The translations under genes were made by a program, and so were the position numbers. From Apostichopus parvimensis (lineage: Eukaryota; Echinodermata; Holothuroidea; Aspidochirotida; Stichopodidae): a stretch of 61,204 nucleotides of DNA. The first letter of the stretch is position 1. The number at the start of each line of letters is the position of its first letter. Below, piece by piece: positions 50,214-61,204 of the stretch. The notes under the pieces were generated by a model. It did not search any database and had not been told where the DNA came from. It worked only from the letters and a program-made list of their open reading frames with translations. The stretch is taken from positions 47,055 to 108,258 of the forward strand of contig KN882574.1 in NCBI GenBank assembly GCA_000934455.1. Reading direction: 5' to 3'.

Positions 50214-50422
50214 ATCAGCTCCTTCAAGCTTGTACACTGTGAGGAGTAAGACAAGATGGCCGCCAACTCTTCATCAGTTAGTCTCCTGTGTTCGTCATAG
50301 ATCTCCAGCTTATGGAGAGAACTCAGGATATAGAGAGAGAGACCAGACTCAAGGATAAGGTTCAGACCAGACTCATCAACTCTAGGAGAGCAGTCCCTTA
50401 GATCCACACGGGAGATAGGAAT
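50214..50422 (-). CDS. Leucine-rich-repeat exon of an NLR-like gene
   Basis: On the minus strand the acceptor TTTCATTCTAG and donor GAT|GTAAGT bound 209 nt (entered in phase 0, left in phase 2). It reads IPISRVDLRDCSPRVDESGL, then NLILESGLSLYILSS, LHKLEIYDEHRRLTDEELAA, ILSYSSQCTSLKEL. The SLHKLEI...LTDEELAAIL...CTSLKEL pattern is a leucine-rich-repeat unit of the ribonuclease-inhibitor type, as found in NLR proteins, which sense ligands through this part. NACHT or other upstream domains would lie at higher coordinates, possibly partly in the adjacent 705-base gap. A single LRR exon cannot prove the full architecture. Confidence 0.6.
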
Positions 50423-50490
50423 CTAGAATGAAATAATACAGTTACTGATAATAGAGTAGATAGAGATAAATAGATTGGATTTGGATAGGA

Positions 50491-51195
50491 NNNNNNNNNN
50501 NNNNNNNNNNNNNNNNNNNNNNNNNNNNNNNNNNNNNNNNNNNNNNNNNNNNNNNNNNNNNNNNNNNNNNNNNNNNNNNNNNNNNNNNNNNNNNNNNNNN
50601 NNNNNNNNNNNNNNNNNNNNNNNNNNNNNNNNNNNNNNNNNNNNNNNNNNNNNNNNNNNNNNNNNNNNNNNNNNNNNNNNNNNNNNNNNNNNNNNNNNNN
50701 NNNNNNNNNNNNNNNNNNNNNNNNNNNNNNNNNNNNNNNNNNNNNNNNNNNNNNNNNNNNNNNNNNNNNNNNNNNNNNNNNNNNNNNNNNNNNNNNNNNN
50801 NNNNNNNNNNNNNNNNNNNNNNNNNNNNNNNNNNNNNNNNNNNNNNNNNNNNNNNNNNNNNNNNNNNNNNNNNNNNNNNNNNNNNNNNNNNNNNNNNNNN
50901 NNNNNNNNNNNNNNNNNNNNNNNNNNNNNNNNNNNNNNNNNNNNNNNNNNNNNNNNNNNNNNNNNNNNNNNNNNNNNNNNNNNNNNNNNNNNNNNNNNNN
51001 NNNNNNNNNNNNNNNNNNNNNNNNNNNNNNNNNNNNNNNNNNNNNNNNNNNNNNNNNNNNNNNNNNNNNNNNNNNNNNNNNNNNNNNNNNNNNNNNNNNN
51101 NNNNNNNNNNNNNNNNNNNNNNNNNNNNNNNNNNNNNNNNNNNNNNNNNNNNNNNNNNNNNNNNNNNNNNNNNNNNNNNNNNNNNNNNNNNNNNN
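50491..51195. other. Assembly gap (705 N)
   Basis: Unknown bases immediately upstream (on the minus strand) of the LRR exon, flanked by GATA-rich sequence. Open frames spanning it are artefacts. Tandemly similar LRR exons are a plausible cause of the assembly break. Confidence 0.99.
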
Positions 51196-52706
51196 AACAA
51201 ATTATTTAATTATTGAACCAATTTTTTTATTTCAAATTAATAAGATTTGTTTAAATCATGATGTATATCTCTGTTTAGTTCTTCAACCACTAAAAGCTAA
51301 TTAATTTTTATTTACATACCTTTACATGGATTTAACCGATAGTCCTGAATTATCAACTTCACTCCTAAGTAACCGGTTTGAGTGTGACTTATAACTTCTA
51401 GTGGATTTCTTCGAAATGTAACATTTGTCTTTCTTCCTTTGTGACTTTAGATATTCCTAATGGGGGTAATGCTTATGATCTTAACTTTCTAAAATGTATC
51501 GTTTCTTCCAATTAAATAACACCATCCGCTTTTAAATATATTTCATTAAACATAATGTTATGTTATGATCTTGAAATACATCGTATCCTTGAGTGCTTAA
51601 TTAAATTAATTAATTACTACTTTTCAGTTTAATCGGATTGATTGGGTCATCATTGTAATATCTGTTGTTACTATGTGAACAGTTAGCGGACAAACTTAAA
51701 TTAATAAACACGATATAAATCAGTTAATTACAAGTTGAATGTGAGGATGTCGCCCTTCTAAAGCAAACATCTGTTATCGATTGATACAAGTTAAAATTAG
51801 TGGCGCACTTTTAATTTTAAAAAGGTTGTGCGTTTTAAATTCTGGGATGAAGTACGTGGACATAGCTCTGGTAGCTTGAAAATGACGTACGACTTTAATT
51901 AAAATTAATTAGACAAAAAAGAGAAAACGAGATGTAACTGTAGGCGGAACACAACGTTCGAATTACTGCCAGAAAGACATTAACAAAAAATCATTTTGTT
52001 ATATAATTTGACTTAAATTAGAATATTGTTGTACAGAGGTTGAAAGCACTATATTTCACATTTAGTGTCAGGTATATTGGCAGGAGTTAGGTCATTCAAT
52101 TTATAATCATTTAATAAATAACATCATTTCAGACAGTCTGCTTGGTAAAATGAAACTGTGGGCTTTTCATGTAACTTGCTGTAACTTCAGACCACGAAGA
52201 TTGAAAAATTTAGGTCCTTACAATGATCATTGTGGACTGCTATATATTGACTTATATGAAGGCCTAAACGACATAGTTATGTAAGAACGAGTTGGACCAA
52301 TTTTCGTGATTTAAGATTTTTTAAAGAAAACAAGGTTTCTACAGTTTGTTCATGTATATTTTCTTCGCTAGATTAAGTAATTGTTCGCGAAATTAAAGTT
52401 ATTTTACATCTGCCAGTCGAGAATGTTAATGACTAGTTTTATGCTATGCTTAAGTATATAAGCTTTAAAGCAAACTCAGTGATCCGACTGTATTTTATTG
52501 TAACTTGCCAATCCCTTATTAGGTTAGATATGCTTTAACTGGGGCATTTGTGATAATCAGTCAAGAACTCAGGCTAATATTTGTTATCATTAATGAGTTA
52601 CATTTTCCAAGAATGTCTTCTTTCTTAAGGTATGCCTACTATGGTGATATTTGACTAAATGTTTAAGTCTTCTAAGATAACCATAGCCTATGTTAGTTTG
52701 GTGACA
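51196..52706. other. No gene recognised
   Basis: AT-rich. A minus-strand donor-like AAAG|GTATGT at about 51318 ends a stretch reading VDNSGLSVKSM before a stop; too weak to call. Confidence 0.4.
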
Positions 52707-53069
52707 GCCCGATATTCATAAGGTTCTATATTCATAAGGTTCATTGTTCATAAGGGTCATTATCCATAAGGTTCATAGTTTATAAATTTTGCTATTCATA
52801 ATAAGCAAAAAGGTTCATTGTTCAGAAGGTTCGTTATTCATAATGAAAAAAAAAAGAATAACGAACCTTTTGTCTATTATGGATTACGAACCCTTTGTTC
52901 TATTATGAACATCGAACACTTTTCCCCATTATGAATAACGAACCTTTTTGTCCATTATGGATATCGAACCGTTGTTTCCATTATGAATACCGAACCTTAT
53001 GAATTATGGTCCCTTTTTATTATGAATAACAATGACCCTTATGAATAGCGGACCTTATGAATTTCGGGC
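52707..53069. repeat. 363-bp foldback element built from short tandem units
   Basis: Outer ends are inverted: GCCCGATATTCATAAGGTTC on the left and, on the minus strand, GCCCGAAATTCATAAGGTCC at the right. The left arm repeats TTCATAAGGTTCATTG-like units about seven times; the right arm repeats the complement (ATTATGAATAACGAACC plus TTTTTGTCC) about eight times. The arms meet at an A10 run near 52846-52855. The whole can fold on itself. No ORF and no clear target-site duplication. Confidence 0.85.
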
Positions 53070-54857
53070 AAACCCGTTAGTTTTGCCTATTGCTGGTCAA
53101 TATATCAATTTTAGCCTAGGCCTCTATACCATACCGTCAACTTATGTCACTGAACAATATTACTGTTTTAGCTATTACTTTTAGCAACGGTTTCCTCTCC
53201 AAAAAATATTCCAACCTTAAAATCCAGTTAACATGTCAACTGTAACAAGCAACTGCATGAAACAAGCAACATCTGCAACCAATATAACACTAAACCATTC
53301 ATTGTCAGCGATAGATGTACACAGGTATTCAATAGCTTGAGTCACCGATTTCAAATACAGGTGTTTCTTACATCGTTATACACATTTTGGCGCCAATGAA
53401 AGAAAATCAGCATTGTTGGAGAGATTCAACGTTGAACATACCCGGTGAAACAGACAGTTTAAAAAATGATGTCAATTGGGTACATGGTAAGAAAAGAGGC
53501 AAGGCTCCCGTGAAATTCATCAACCCGATCTTTGAAGACTAATTTGCATGTTGTTTCTTGTGAATTTTTTTCTGAATTTCATTTTGATGCCATTTAAGAA
53601 ATTAATTATGAGATTATACAGTTTTGCTATCTTGCTAGCCTGAAATTAAAAATGAATAAGAACACATGCGGTGTGGAAAATAAAAAAACTTCATCTAAAT
53701 TATTGCAAGAAAAGGTACAGTAAGAACAATCGAATCCTAAGAAAAGTATTAATAGGAATAATAAAAAGGATCAAACTAATTATTTTGTTAGTCTTGAGCA
53801 GGTGGAATGGTGTTAGTAGCTTTATCTCTTACACATATGGACACTGTTGAAAGGGAAAATACTTTACTTTAATTTGTTGTAATACATTTATTTATGATAA
53901 TATATGTTTAGAGCGCGAGCCTACATAGTCTGACGCTTCTAGAAATAAACATCAATATTAACATACATGACTTGGTCTGAACTTAACACAAGGGAAATAA
54001 ATCACATATACTAACTGGGTGGACAACTGTGCCCACCCAGTAATTATAAGCATGCATGAGAATCATTCCTATGCATTTTGTACAGTTACTATAACATATC
54101 ATTAGTGTTAGCCAACTGTGGCTAAGGTGTCAGGGGCGTTCATCATATAGGGAAAGAAGGATTTATGTCCCCTCCCCAACAGTTAAACTTGGGGCAAAAG
54201 TATGATCCCGTCCCGCTCCATGCCCAGTAATTGATAGAAAATGCATTGAACAAAACAACCAACCACGAATGTTTGAATGCTCTGTTTAAAATGATTTAAA
54301 GCAGTACGTGTTGAATGATATTAAAAAACCTTCATGGAATAGTCACCTTTATTTACAAGTCATATAGGTTACACATCGTGCAGAAAAGCGGTGCTGTGAC
54401 AAGTTACTTTCTATTTACAAATAAATATGTGATCGTCTTTATAAAATCATCGCAAAAGTGCAATGACACGAGTAATCCCCCCCCCCTGCCCCACGTAGGA
54501 ATTTATGTATATTAATATGATGGCAGTTTCATTATAATGTAGAAAAGAGTTACATTTTTGGGTAAAAAGGTCGAAATCCACAGAACTTTGGGAATAAAAG
54601 CGAACTGTCGAGATAGAGTATTCAATATTTTTAGATGAAAAGGTTGACATTTCCTATGTTCCATATGGGTCACGGTAGCATCTACAAAAGTGGATGTTTT
54701 GCCCCCCTACATCTCTTTCATTTCTCCCCTGTAGGTAAATTATAATTTTCATCTCGCTTAGACAATGAAGATTATATCAGATTTAACTTCAATTCGAGAG
54801 CGCTCTTCGAAATCACTTTCAGAGCCGTATATCTGTATACGTCTCTGACACTGACCT
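53070..54857. other. No gene recognised
   Basis: AT-rich with a C10 run at 54477-54486. Would be intron if the first-exon candidate at 54.9 kb is real. Confidence 0.4.
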
Positions 54858-54864
54858 CTACCAC

Positions 54865-54932
54865 CTGGGCGGATCATCGCTCATTCCAGCCCGTGCTAAC
54901 GTTTGAAGTAGGCGCGCACGCGTGGCGGCCAT
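54865..54932 (-). CDS. Candidate first exon in a CpG-rich promoter segment
   Basis: On the minus strand AAAATGGCCGCCACGCG combines a YY1-type motif with a start codon in good context. It reads MAATRARLLQTLARAGMSDD, then PP, to a possible donor CCCAG|GTGGTA; unspliced it stops at 54858. The DNA from about 54790 to 54970 is CpG-dense (GGCGCGCACGCGTGGCGGCC), unlike its surroundings. It could be the 5' end of the minus-strand gene that includes the LRR exon, or of an unrelated gene. The donor is not a strong one. Confidence 0.3.
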
Positions 54933-56407
54933 TTTACACTTCCAAGAGCGATACGGCTTTCTATACGTCACGTACTGAAGGGCTGTATTGTCTGACCGTT
55001 TAGATACCATTTTTCATTACATGGGACGTGTCGCCTCATTTTTTATTATTATAGGTGACCTTAGAAGTTAAATCAAGCCCCTTGTTTTATTATTCTCCCG
55101 AAGGAAAACATAAACATGCATATTTCTACGCACAAGATGCAAGTTGAAGTTCCTCCTTCCAACACTTTCTCAAACTCCTCGAAGGCTCTCCCGGAGGATT
55201 TCTCGCCACTCCTCCCTCCCATCACTCTCTCTTTCTCTTGATGTTAATGTTATTTTAATTAAATATTGTCAGCCAATTATTTTTAAAATGCACCCTCTTC
55301 TTCTCTTTGTACTTTTTAATGCATTGCAATCCTCCTCTCTCTCTCCCCCTGAAACTCTCTCTCTCTCATTCTAACTGCAATCTATATTTTTGTCGCTTTC
55401 CAACAGCTCACGCTCTCTAAAATGTGCTCTATCTATTTATCCGTTCTTCTATCTGCTCTCTGTCTTTCTAAATTTCTTTCTATTCGTAATCTTTTTCCAC
55501 ACCCTTTTTATTTTTTCATCATAAATGTCCCCTTCTCAACCTTAACAAAGATCGTGAAAATAAATTGATGTTGAAGGAACTCAAAATACAATTCTCTTTC
55601 TTTTAATAATGATCATTGTAACTCATATAACTATATTTCATCATGGTTTACATCATAATGAACTGGTTTTCATCATGTTCTGGTAACTATTAATGTAATA
55701 ATGCATCCAGCACCAAGTTGGGGGAGGCATACAAAGTACACTTATAATAGGGGCCGAATTCTCCAGTTGAAATTCTCTTTGCCATAATTGAACTTAACAT
55801 ATTACCAAACGAAACACTTGTATTTTAATGCCAAACGAAACAATTGTATGTTCCAATAAATGGAACAAACAATTTATGACCCCATAAAAGTGCGGTACAA
55901 TATACATTCAAAATGCATATGATCATCCCTGTAATTCGAATATGCCTACAATTCCCGTTTTGACACTTATGTGTAACTGCACAATCTGCAGAAGAACATA
56001 TATATGATGTACATGTATATGAATAAGTCTTAATAAATGCATGATTCGTAAATACATAATAAAACGCTTTAATAAATGAATACATTTCTGACCTGATTAA
56101 TGAATAGATCAATAAACAATACTTTTAGAAATGATGTGCCTTCTTGCAAGATGTTTGAAAATTCTTTACATTTTGACATTAAACCATATAGAATTCAAGA
56201 TAAAAGAGGCACTTGAGATGTGGCAAAGGTTTTAAATGGTCTACGAATAATTCCAAATCACTGTATTCTTTTTTCCCCTCCATAGTATATAGCACAAAAT
56301 ATCTTATCACTGGCACGTATTTGAACTGTTTACATTAGAACCAACACTCGAATTGTACACAAATCTGTATTCCAACCTTCGCGCACGTCGATTTTCAGAA
56401 GTGCAAC
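54933..56407. other. No gene recognised; CT-rich tract
   Basis: Pyrimidine-rich stretch from about 55150 to 55520 with CTCTCTCT microsatellites at 55220-55240 and 55330-55370. Otherwise AT-rich spacer between two promoter-like segments. Confidence 0.45.
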
Positions 56408-56432
56408 ATGGCGGACACACGACGTCACTTCT
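56408..56432 (+). CDS. Candidate first exon, ATGGCGG type
   Basis: AACATGGCGGACACACG combines a YY1-like motif with an ATG, and the donor TTCT|GTGAGT follows 25 nt later in phase 1 (MADTRRHF). Unspliced it stops at once. The surrounding 56380-56500 is CpG-rich and includes CGACGTCAC and GGGCGGCCGTTGG. Orientation is opposite to the 54.9-kb candidate, 1.5 kb away. Downstream exons are not identified. Confidence 0.25.
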
Positions 56433-56555
56433 GTGAGTAGAGGTCAGTATTCTCTGATCACTTTGATACACTACATTACTATGGGCGGCCGTTGGGGCAA
56501 AAATAGCAACGATGAACAATAACAAGAATAAAATGAAAAAGAAGAAATTCGCAGA

Positions 56556-56843
56556 ATGACAAACATATGTAATACCAATTCAAACAATGTGAAATGCACA
56601 CTTAAAAAGAGAAATACAAAAAATGAAGGGAATCAATTGAAACAAATTCAACAGAAGGAATTTGAAAACTTAACAGTGTACATAAAACCAAGGAATCACA
56701 AGGAAAACAGTCATATGCTACGATACGGTCGGTCGCAAAACAATGGTAACATAGAACTGATTAAAAAATACAATCATGTAGCAAAACATATCAAACACAT
56801 ACAACAGGAGGATAAACAAGGAGCACCGGGAAGTAAAAATTGA
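56556..56843 (+). CDS. Unrecognised Lys/Asn/Gln-rich ORF
   Basis: 95 codons from an ATG (MTNICNTNSNNVKCTLKKRN... to DKQGAPGSKN). Strongly polar and basic, lacking hydrophobic core; A-rich DNA alone could produce it. It lies 120 bases after the 56.4-kb first-exon candidate, so it could also be intron or leader sequence. An E2F-like GTTTCGCGCGAAC palindrome (minus strand, about 56937-56950) lies just downstream. Confidence 0.15.
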   Translation: MTNICNTNSNNVKCTLKKRNTKNEGNQLKQIQQKEFENLTVYIKPRNHKENSHMLRYGRSQNNGNIELIKKYNHVAKHIKHIQQEDKQGAPGSKN

Positions 56844-59360
56844 TCCACTTGTCAGAACAAAAAGTTCAAGCGCCATCATTAAATCGAAGATGTAACGTAA
56901 GCAAAAGGACATTCACACGAATTCAAAACGAACGTTCGCGCGAAACGAACAAGCGCATATGAACTAAAAGAACATGTGGCGCTGTTTTGGTTATCCTTGA
57001 CCGTGTTTTAATACGAAATATTGTTACATCATCTTGTATGCACGACACTTCTGTCCAACAAAGCTGTACCGTTCTTCACAAGGTCATCAAAAACTGCACA
57101 GTATTGAATTGAATGACCTTGAATTACAACCAGGCTCAAAACATGTGAAACATCAAAACAGGCCAAAAAACTTTTTTTTGTAAAAATCCCCAATGTTGAG
57201 GATTTTTCATTTCAAAATAAGGCAAACACTCTCCTGCAATTTCGTGTACAAACAGGGTGGTACTACACCTCTTCCAGAAAAAAAATAATCAGATTTTTTT
57301 TTGTCAACATAACGCGTTTGAGTTATTGGCTGACAAAGACGACCTCTTTTGTACATTGGAGCAACTTGACAACTTCATAAATTATTATAGAGAAAAGCTA
57401 GAACCCTGACATTTGTTTAGGTGTAAGAACTTTATACTAATAATTAAATTATAAGGCCCTGACATCCCCTGATTCGCAGCATGAAATAGCAACTTTAGAG
57501 CTACACAACTTGCAAATATATGATAGGAAAGCATTGTAATCATTATTTAGTATTGTTTGTACTAGACATGATAACCTCTGAAAGAATCAAGTACCCTGAA
57601 GCAATGGTTTAGGAGCAATTTATCACTAAAGATAACACATGTATTTTTAGTGAAAAGTACAAAAATCTAATATTTTGACATTTTGAAGTTGACCTAACTC
57701 CACAATACAATGTTTTTGTAGCCTATTTTTGTATATTCCTGTTCTATGGGATAGACTCTATAGTCTATAGGCATCTGTAATAGAAAGGTAGTAAGATGTT
57801 TGATTGCTGAGAAATAAGACTTCAAAAGTCAAGAAAATGCCAAAATGCCACGGTTGCGACAAATTGCGGTATTTCAAAGTGTGATAAATCAGTCAATTTG
57901 AAAGCAATGCAACTGAAATTTGCAGAATATGCTTATTTTATGGTGTTTCAATCATACAATAAATTTGGGAATTTTTGGGGAGGGTGCAGCTACAGCCATC
58001 CGTGATTTGACACGGAATGACCCAATAACCTCATGACCAAATGCGTTTTGTTCTTTCTCATCAAAAGGTAAACTTCAGTCCTGAGAACAGCCAGTTTAGG
58101 GATTTGCCAGTTTCATGCGCAGATTACAGCCCTTGAAAGAGGTGTGTACACCGAACAATAGACATGAGCAGGGTAATGAGTGCATAGTCCACCACCTGAT
58201 TGGTACCCTACACCCCTCCCCCACCCCCACCCCACCCCTTTCACTCCTCCATGGGAATGCAAATGTTTAAGTGGATGAGTTGCTCCATACTTTATCAGAT
58301 CATTCAACGTAAATATCCCCACCGGAAAGTACCTCATCCAGCACACTCCCCCACCCCATCATTTCCAATCACTGCCAAACAAGGCATTAAATATGAACAA
58401 TCTAAGTCTTAGACTGATGGATTCTGGGAGACCTTTTTTTGTTCAGTGTTTCTCTAATTTCATTAAAAATAGTTTCATTCCATTTTGAACATCTAATACT
58501 AATAAAGGCTTTCTATTGTTACTGTCTATTAAGGTATTGAGTATTGTACTACGACAAGCAAAAGTTTATGATTCTATCACAGAAGATCATACAACACAAT
58601 ATGGCAAGTTCTTTTAGGATTCAGCATGTAATATTATCTGAAATACTTGATTCATTTTGTATTCTTTGTATGTTCTTAAATTTATTCTGTTATTCACTTA
58701 TTCATTTATAAGTGTGTGTTTGGGAAAGGGGGAGGGGTTTCAGGTTGATGTCTACTGCAAAGATAGAAATGAAGTTACTGGGACAGTTGTGAAAGCAAAG
58801 AAAACATAATTTGTTTATTAGTGCAGCCTCTGCTTCACACTGTTATACCAATTGTTTGACAAATGCAATCCAGACCAGTAATTATGCCTAACTTTGCTTG
58901 CTTTCAATGTTAAAAAAATGTTAAAAAAAGTGTAATTTGGTGTTCAAACAAAGATGAACTACTTCATTGCCCAACTGCACCCATCATGTTAAAAGTACCA
59001 AACTAGAAAATGTGCTGATCAATTTAGCCTAATCCAAAGGATTGCAAATATGTTACCAAGTTTAGCCTATTGTTTTGGTTATGGATACATTCTCGAAAAT
59101 AATTCAACTGGAATATTAAGAGCTGCTTACAATCAAATGAACGAATTTGCAATTATTAAGTTTTTTTTCTTCAGGGAGACAAAGTCTTTCTAGCATTAGC
59201 TTGAATATCTGTGAGAAATGGAATAACTGTTGAGTAAACTAAAAAGGCAAACTCTATAACAAGGGTTTTTGGTTTCGATGATATTCGTAACCTTTGCATT
59301 CGTGATGGCGTGGGTAGGTGTGCGTGTGTACGTGTGTGTGAGCGCGTTTGTGAATCCCAG
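56844..59360. other. No gene recognised
   Basis: AT-rich spacer with an E2F-like site near 56940, a small AAAAATCC/GGATTTTT hairpin near 57182-57208, and the G-quadruplex-prone tract listed separately. Confidence 0.4.
58212..58238 (-). other. G-quadruplex-prone tract
   Basis: The minus strand reads five runs of four or five G separated by single bases (GGGGTGGGGTGGGGGTGGGG and AGGGG), a textbook intramolecular quadruplex pattern. Confidence 0.75.
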
Positions 59361-59950
59361 CTTGTAAATACCATACCTCAAGAAGAGAAGGTCAGACCAA
59401 TTTTATGTTGGTGTGTAGAAGTACCATAATACGTGAAAGAAGCCTATTTTGTTTTGGAGGAGGACAAAGGTCATTTGGGGTCACCAGGGGTGAAATTGTG
59501 AAAACCTTGTTAACACAATATCTCAAGAAGGGAAAGTCAGGCCAGTTTTATTTTGGTGTACAGAAGTACCACATTAGATAACATAAGCCTATTGTTGTTG
59601 GTGGAGGTCAATGGTCATTTGGGGTCACCAGGGGTGAACTTGTGAAAACCCTGTAAACACGATATCTCAAGAAGGGAAGGTCAGACCAACTTCATACTAA
59701 GTGTGTAGTAATACCACATTGGGTAAAAGAGGCCTAGTGTTTTTGGTGGAGGTCAACGGTCATTTTGGGTCACCAGGGGCCAAATTGAGAAAACCTTGTA
59801 AACATGACATCCCACTATTGGAAGCTTGGGCAGATCTCATATTTGGGTATGAAGGTGTAAAACATTGCGTAACAAAGAAGCCTATGGATTTTGGTTGAGC
59901 TCAAATGTCAGCGGGTCAAATCGTAAGGCCTTGTAAACACGTACACCCTC
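59361..59950 (+). repeat. Tandem array, 145-bp unit, four copies
   Basis: Units start CTTGTAAACACGATATCTCA-like at 59361, 59506, 59651 and 59795, with the next start trace at 59930. Shared blocks: CTCAAGAAGGGAAGGTCAGA, AGTACCACATT, AGGCCTA, TGGTGGAGGTCAA and GGTCACCAGGGG. Spacing is 145, 145 and 144. The fourth copy is most diverged. Open frames here are repeat-derived. Confidence 0.9.
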
Positions 59951-61204
59951 AATATACATTACGTCAGATTCATAAAGAAAACTGCTCATGTTACATCATC
60001 GAAACTACAATGCATTTTTGCATTCTAGTTATTGTTTACATTAAGACTTATCTAGTTCTGATATTATATATATATTGAATTAGTGACAGCTTATTCTTAT
60101 TGCATTTGTCTTTATTTCCTCATTAGGTAAACGTGGATTAAACAGTCTTGAGACGATCTTTGGGGGTCACATGGTGCGGATCTTGCACAGAACGGTTTGC
60201 AATATGCTGATAATGTTAATGGTAAACATAAAATATAACTGTTAGCAAACTGCTCTTCACTAAAGAGCCTGTGTAAGAGAATGTGTACAAGTAAGTTGGC
60301 CTTACGTTTCGATCCTAGCAGGATCTTCTTCAAAGGCTAAATGAAAAGTAACAGTAACAGAAGGGACAAAAACACACACAGAATACAGACAGGTTAATGA
60401 GCATGGTGAACACAAAGATATAGATGTAAGTAAATATAATTAGTGTATAGCAGAACTGGTAAGCTAGGCTGTAGTTATAATTAGCTTTAAGTCTGGGTAG
60501 AAAGTGATTTTGTTACAGCCTAATCCTGGTGGAACAGTATTTGTTTTGAAACTTGCTTAATCAACAAACTCCCTAAGTGCCTAAGGGAAGATAGAGGCCA
60601 TAATCTTACATACAACATATTAGGCACTGTATGCCATACATTGTATTGTAAATGTTTAAATGTACACAAAGAGACCTGTGTATATATTTAATAGACTTGG
60701 TCCTTTTTTGTTGTTGGTATGCTTCATCCATTGAAGAAGAAAATATTCAGATGACTTGCTCCCTTCAAATTATTCAGTGTGTTATAGTGATGAGTAGCAA
60801 TTAAGGGTAGTCATCGGTCTTTACAGTGTGGCCACATTCCTATGTATTGCCAGCCTCACTTCCACAAAATTTAGGCAGTGTAATGTATTCCGGGTCCTTA
60901 AACAATCAATTTAGTGCAGAAGTGCATGCCCCCTTACAGCTTCAAACAAAACAAGACCAATACCCACATTAAGTTAGAATACTTTTAAAGTATGGTTTAT
61001 ATTATGAGGAGGACTATCCTTATTGGTATATCTAAGCTACAAAATAAGGAATACATTGTAACAAGTAGTTAAACCTGACCAAACCTATAGTACATAATAA
61101 GGTTCCCATTGACCAAGTAAACTTGAGTTATCATTAACTTTAATATCCCGAGACTATAATATGCTATTTGAATAGGGTTAGTTTTCTTGTAGGTAGCCTC
61201 TAAA
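59951..61204. other. No gene recognised; right edge of window
   Basis: AT-rich apart from the hammerhead-like motif near 60300. No open frame of interest. Confidence 0.4.
60252..60337 (-). mobile_element. Hammerhead-ribozyme-like motif, possible Penelope-like element trace
   Basis: On the minus strand GCCTT, TGAAGA, a perfect stem GATCC-TGCTA-GGATC, GAAAC and AAGGC follow each other, with GCCTT/AAGGC able to close the structure (60333-60337 with 60299-60303). The order resembles the hammerhead core (CUGAUGA, stem II, GAAA) embedded in Penelope-like retroelements and retrozymes. The CUGAUGA box is not intact and stem III is missing. A second small hairpin, GCTCTT-CACTA-AAGAGC, lies at 60252-60268. 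No reverse-transcriptase frame is present. Confidence 0.3.

Noticed and set aside
50442-51209. Long open frames through the N block
   Set aside because: They consist of unknown bases and are artefacts of the gap.
51318-51420. Possible further LRR exon reading VDNSGLSVKSM
   Set aside because: Acceptor unclear, stop codon directly before the donor, and no leucine-rich repeat periodicity.
59701-59898. 65-codon ORF at the right end
   Set aside because: It is a translation of the 145-bp tandem repeat and has no independent support.
1-61204. CRISPR arrays, bacterial operons or phage genes
   Set aside because: The tandem repeats lack unique spacers of regular length, and spliced exons show the sequence is eukaryotic nuclear DNA.

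Overview
The window is eukaryotic, from an invertebrate animal. It is AT-rich by eye, short coding exons sit in long introns with GT-AG sites, and diverged tandem and interspersed repeats are dense. The mix of an Ig-domain receptor, an NHL propeller and a leucine-rich-repeat exon with the flavour of expanded invertebrate deuterostome NLR families suggests an echinoderm, perhaps a sea cucumber. That is inference from protein character, not a database match.

The best-supported gene lies on the + strand at 2500-9187. Six exons join without a frame break and all five introns are phase 1: a signal peptide, four Ig-like domains (the second and third share one exon), one membrane helix followed by a basic KRRK stop-transfer stretch, and a large last exon encoding an NHL-type beta-propeller. 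This predicts a surface receptor with a cytoplasmic NHL module, an unusual combination. The propeller is cut by one in-frame TAA (8786-8788), after which the same frame continues for 132 codons to a second stop. Intron 1 holds a decayed second copy of the gene's upstream region and signal exon, interrupted by a foldback insertion with 17-bp direct repeats.

Left of the gene, on the - strand, is a broken Gag-like gene of an LTR retrotransposon with a CCHC zinc knuckle. From about 9.2 to 35 kb I see no convincing gene, only repeats (a 168-bp tandem array, a 60-bp repeat across an assembly gap, a transposase-like helix-turn-helix fragment, a 260-bp duplication), a perfect 36-bp hairpin and a run of TGACGTCA palindromes.

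From 35 to 55 kb the - strand carries one LRR-coding exon (50214-50422) beside a 705-base gap, plus two short exon candidates downstream (41.5 and 35.2 kb), possibly the 3' part of an NLR-like gene. Two CpG-rich segments with ATG-GCC/GCG starts (54.9 kb on -, 56.4 kb on +) look like divergent promoters or first exons. The right part holds a 363-bp foldback element, a four-copy 145-bp array (59.4-59.9 kb), a G-quadruplex-prone tract and a hammerhead-like motif of the kind found in Penelope-like retroelements.
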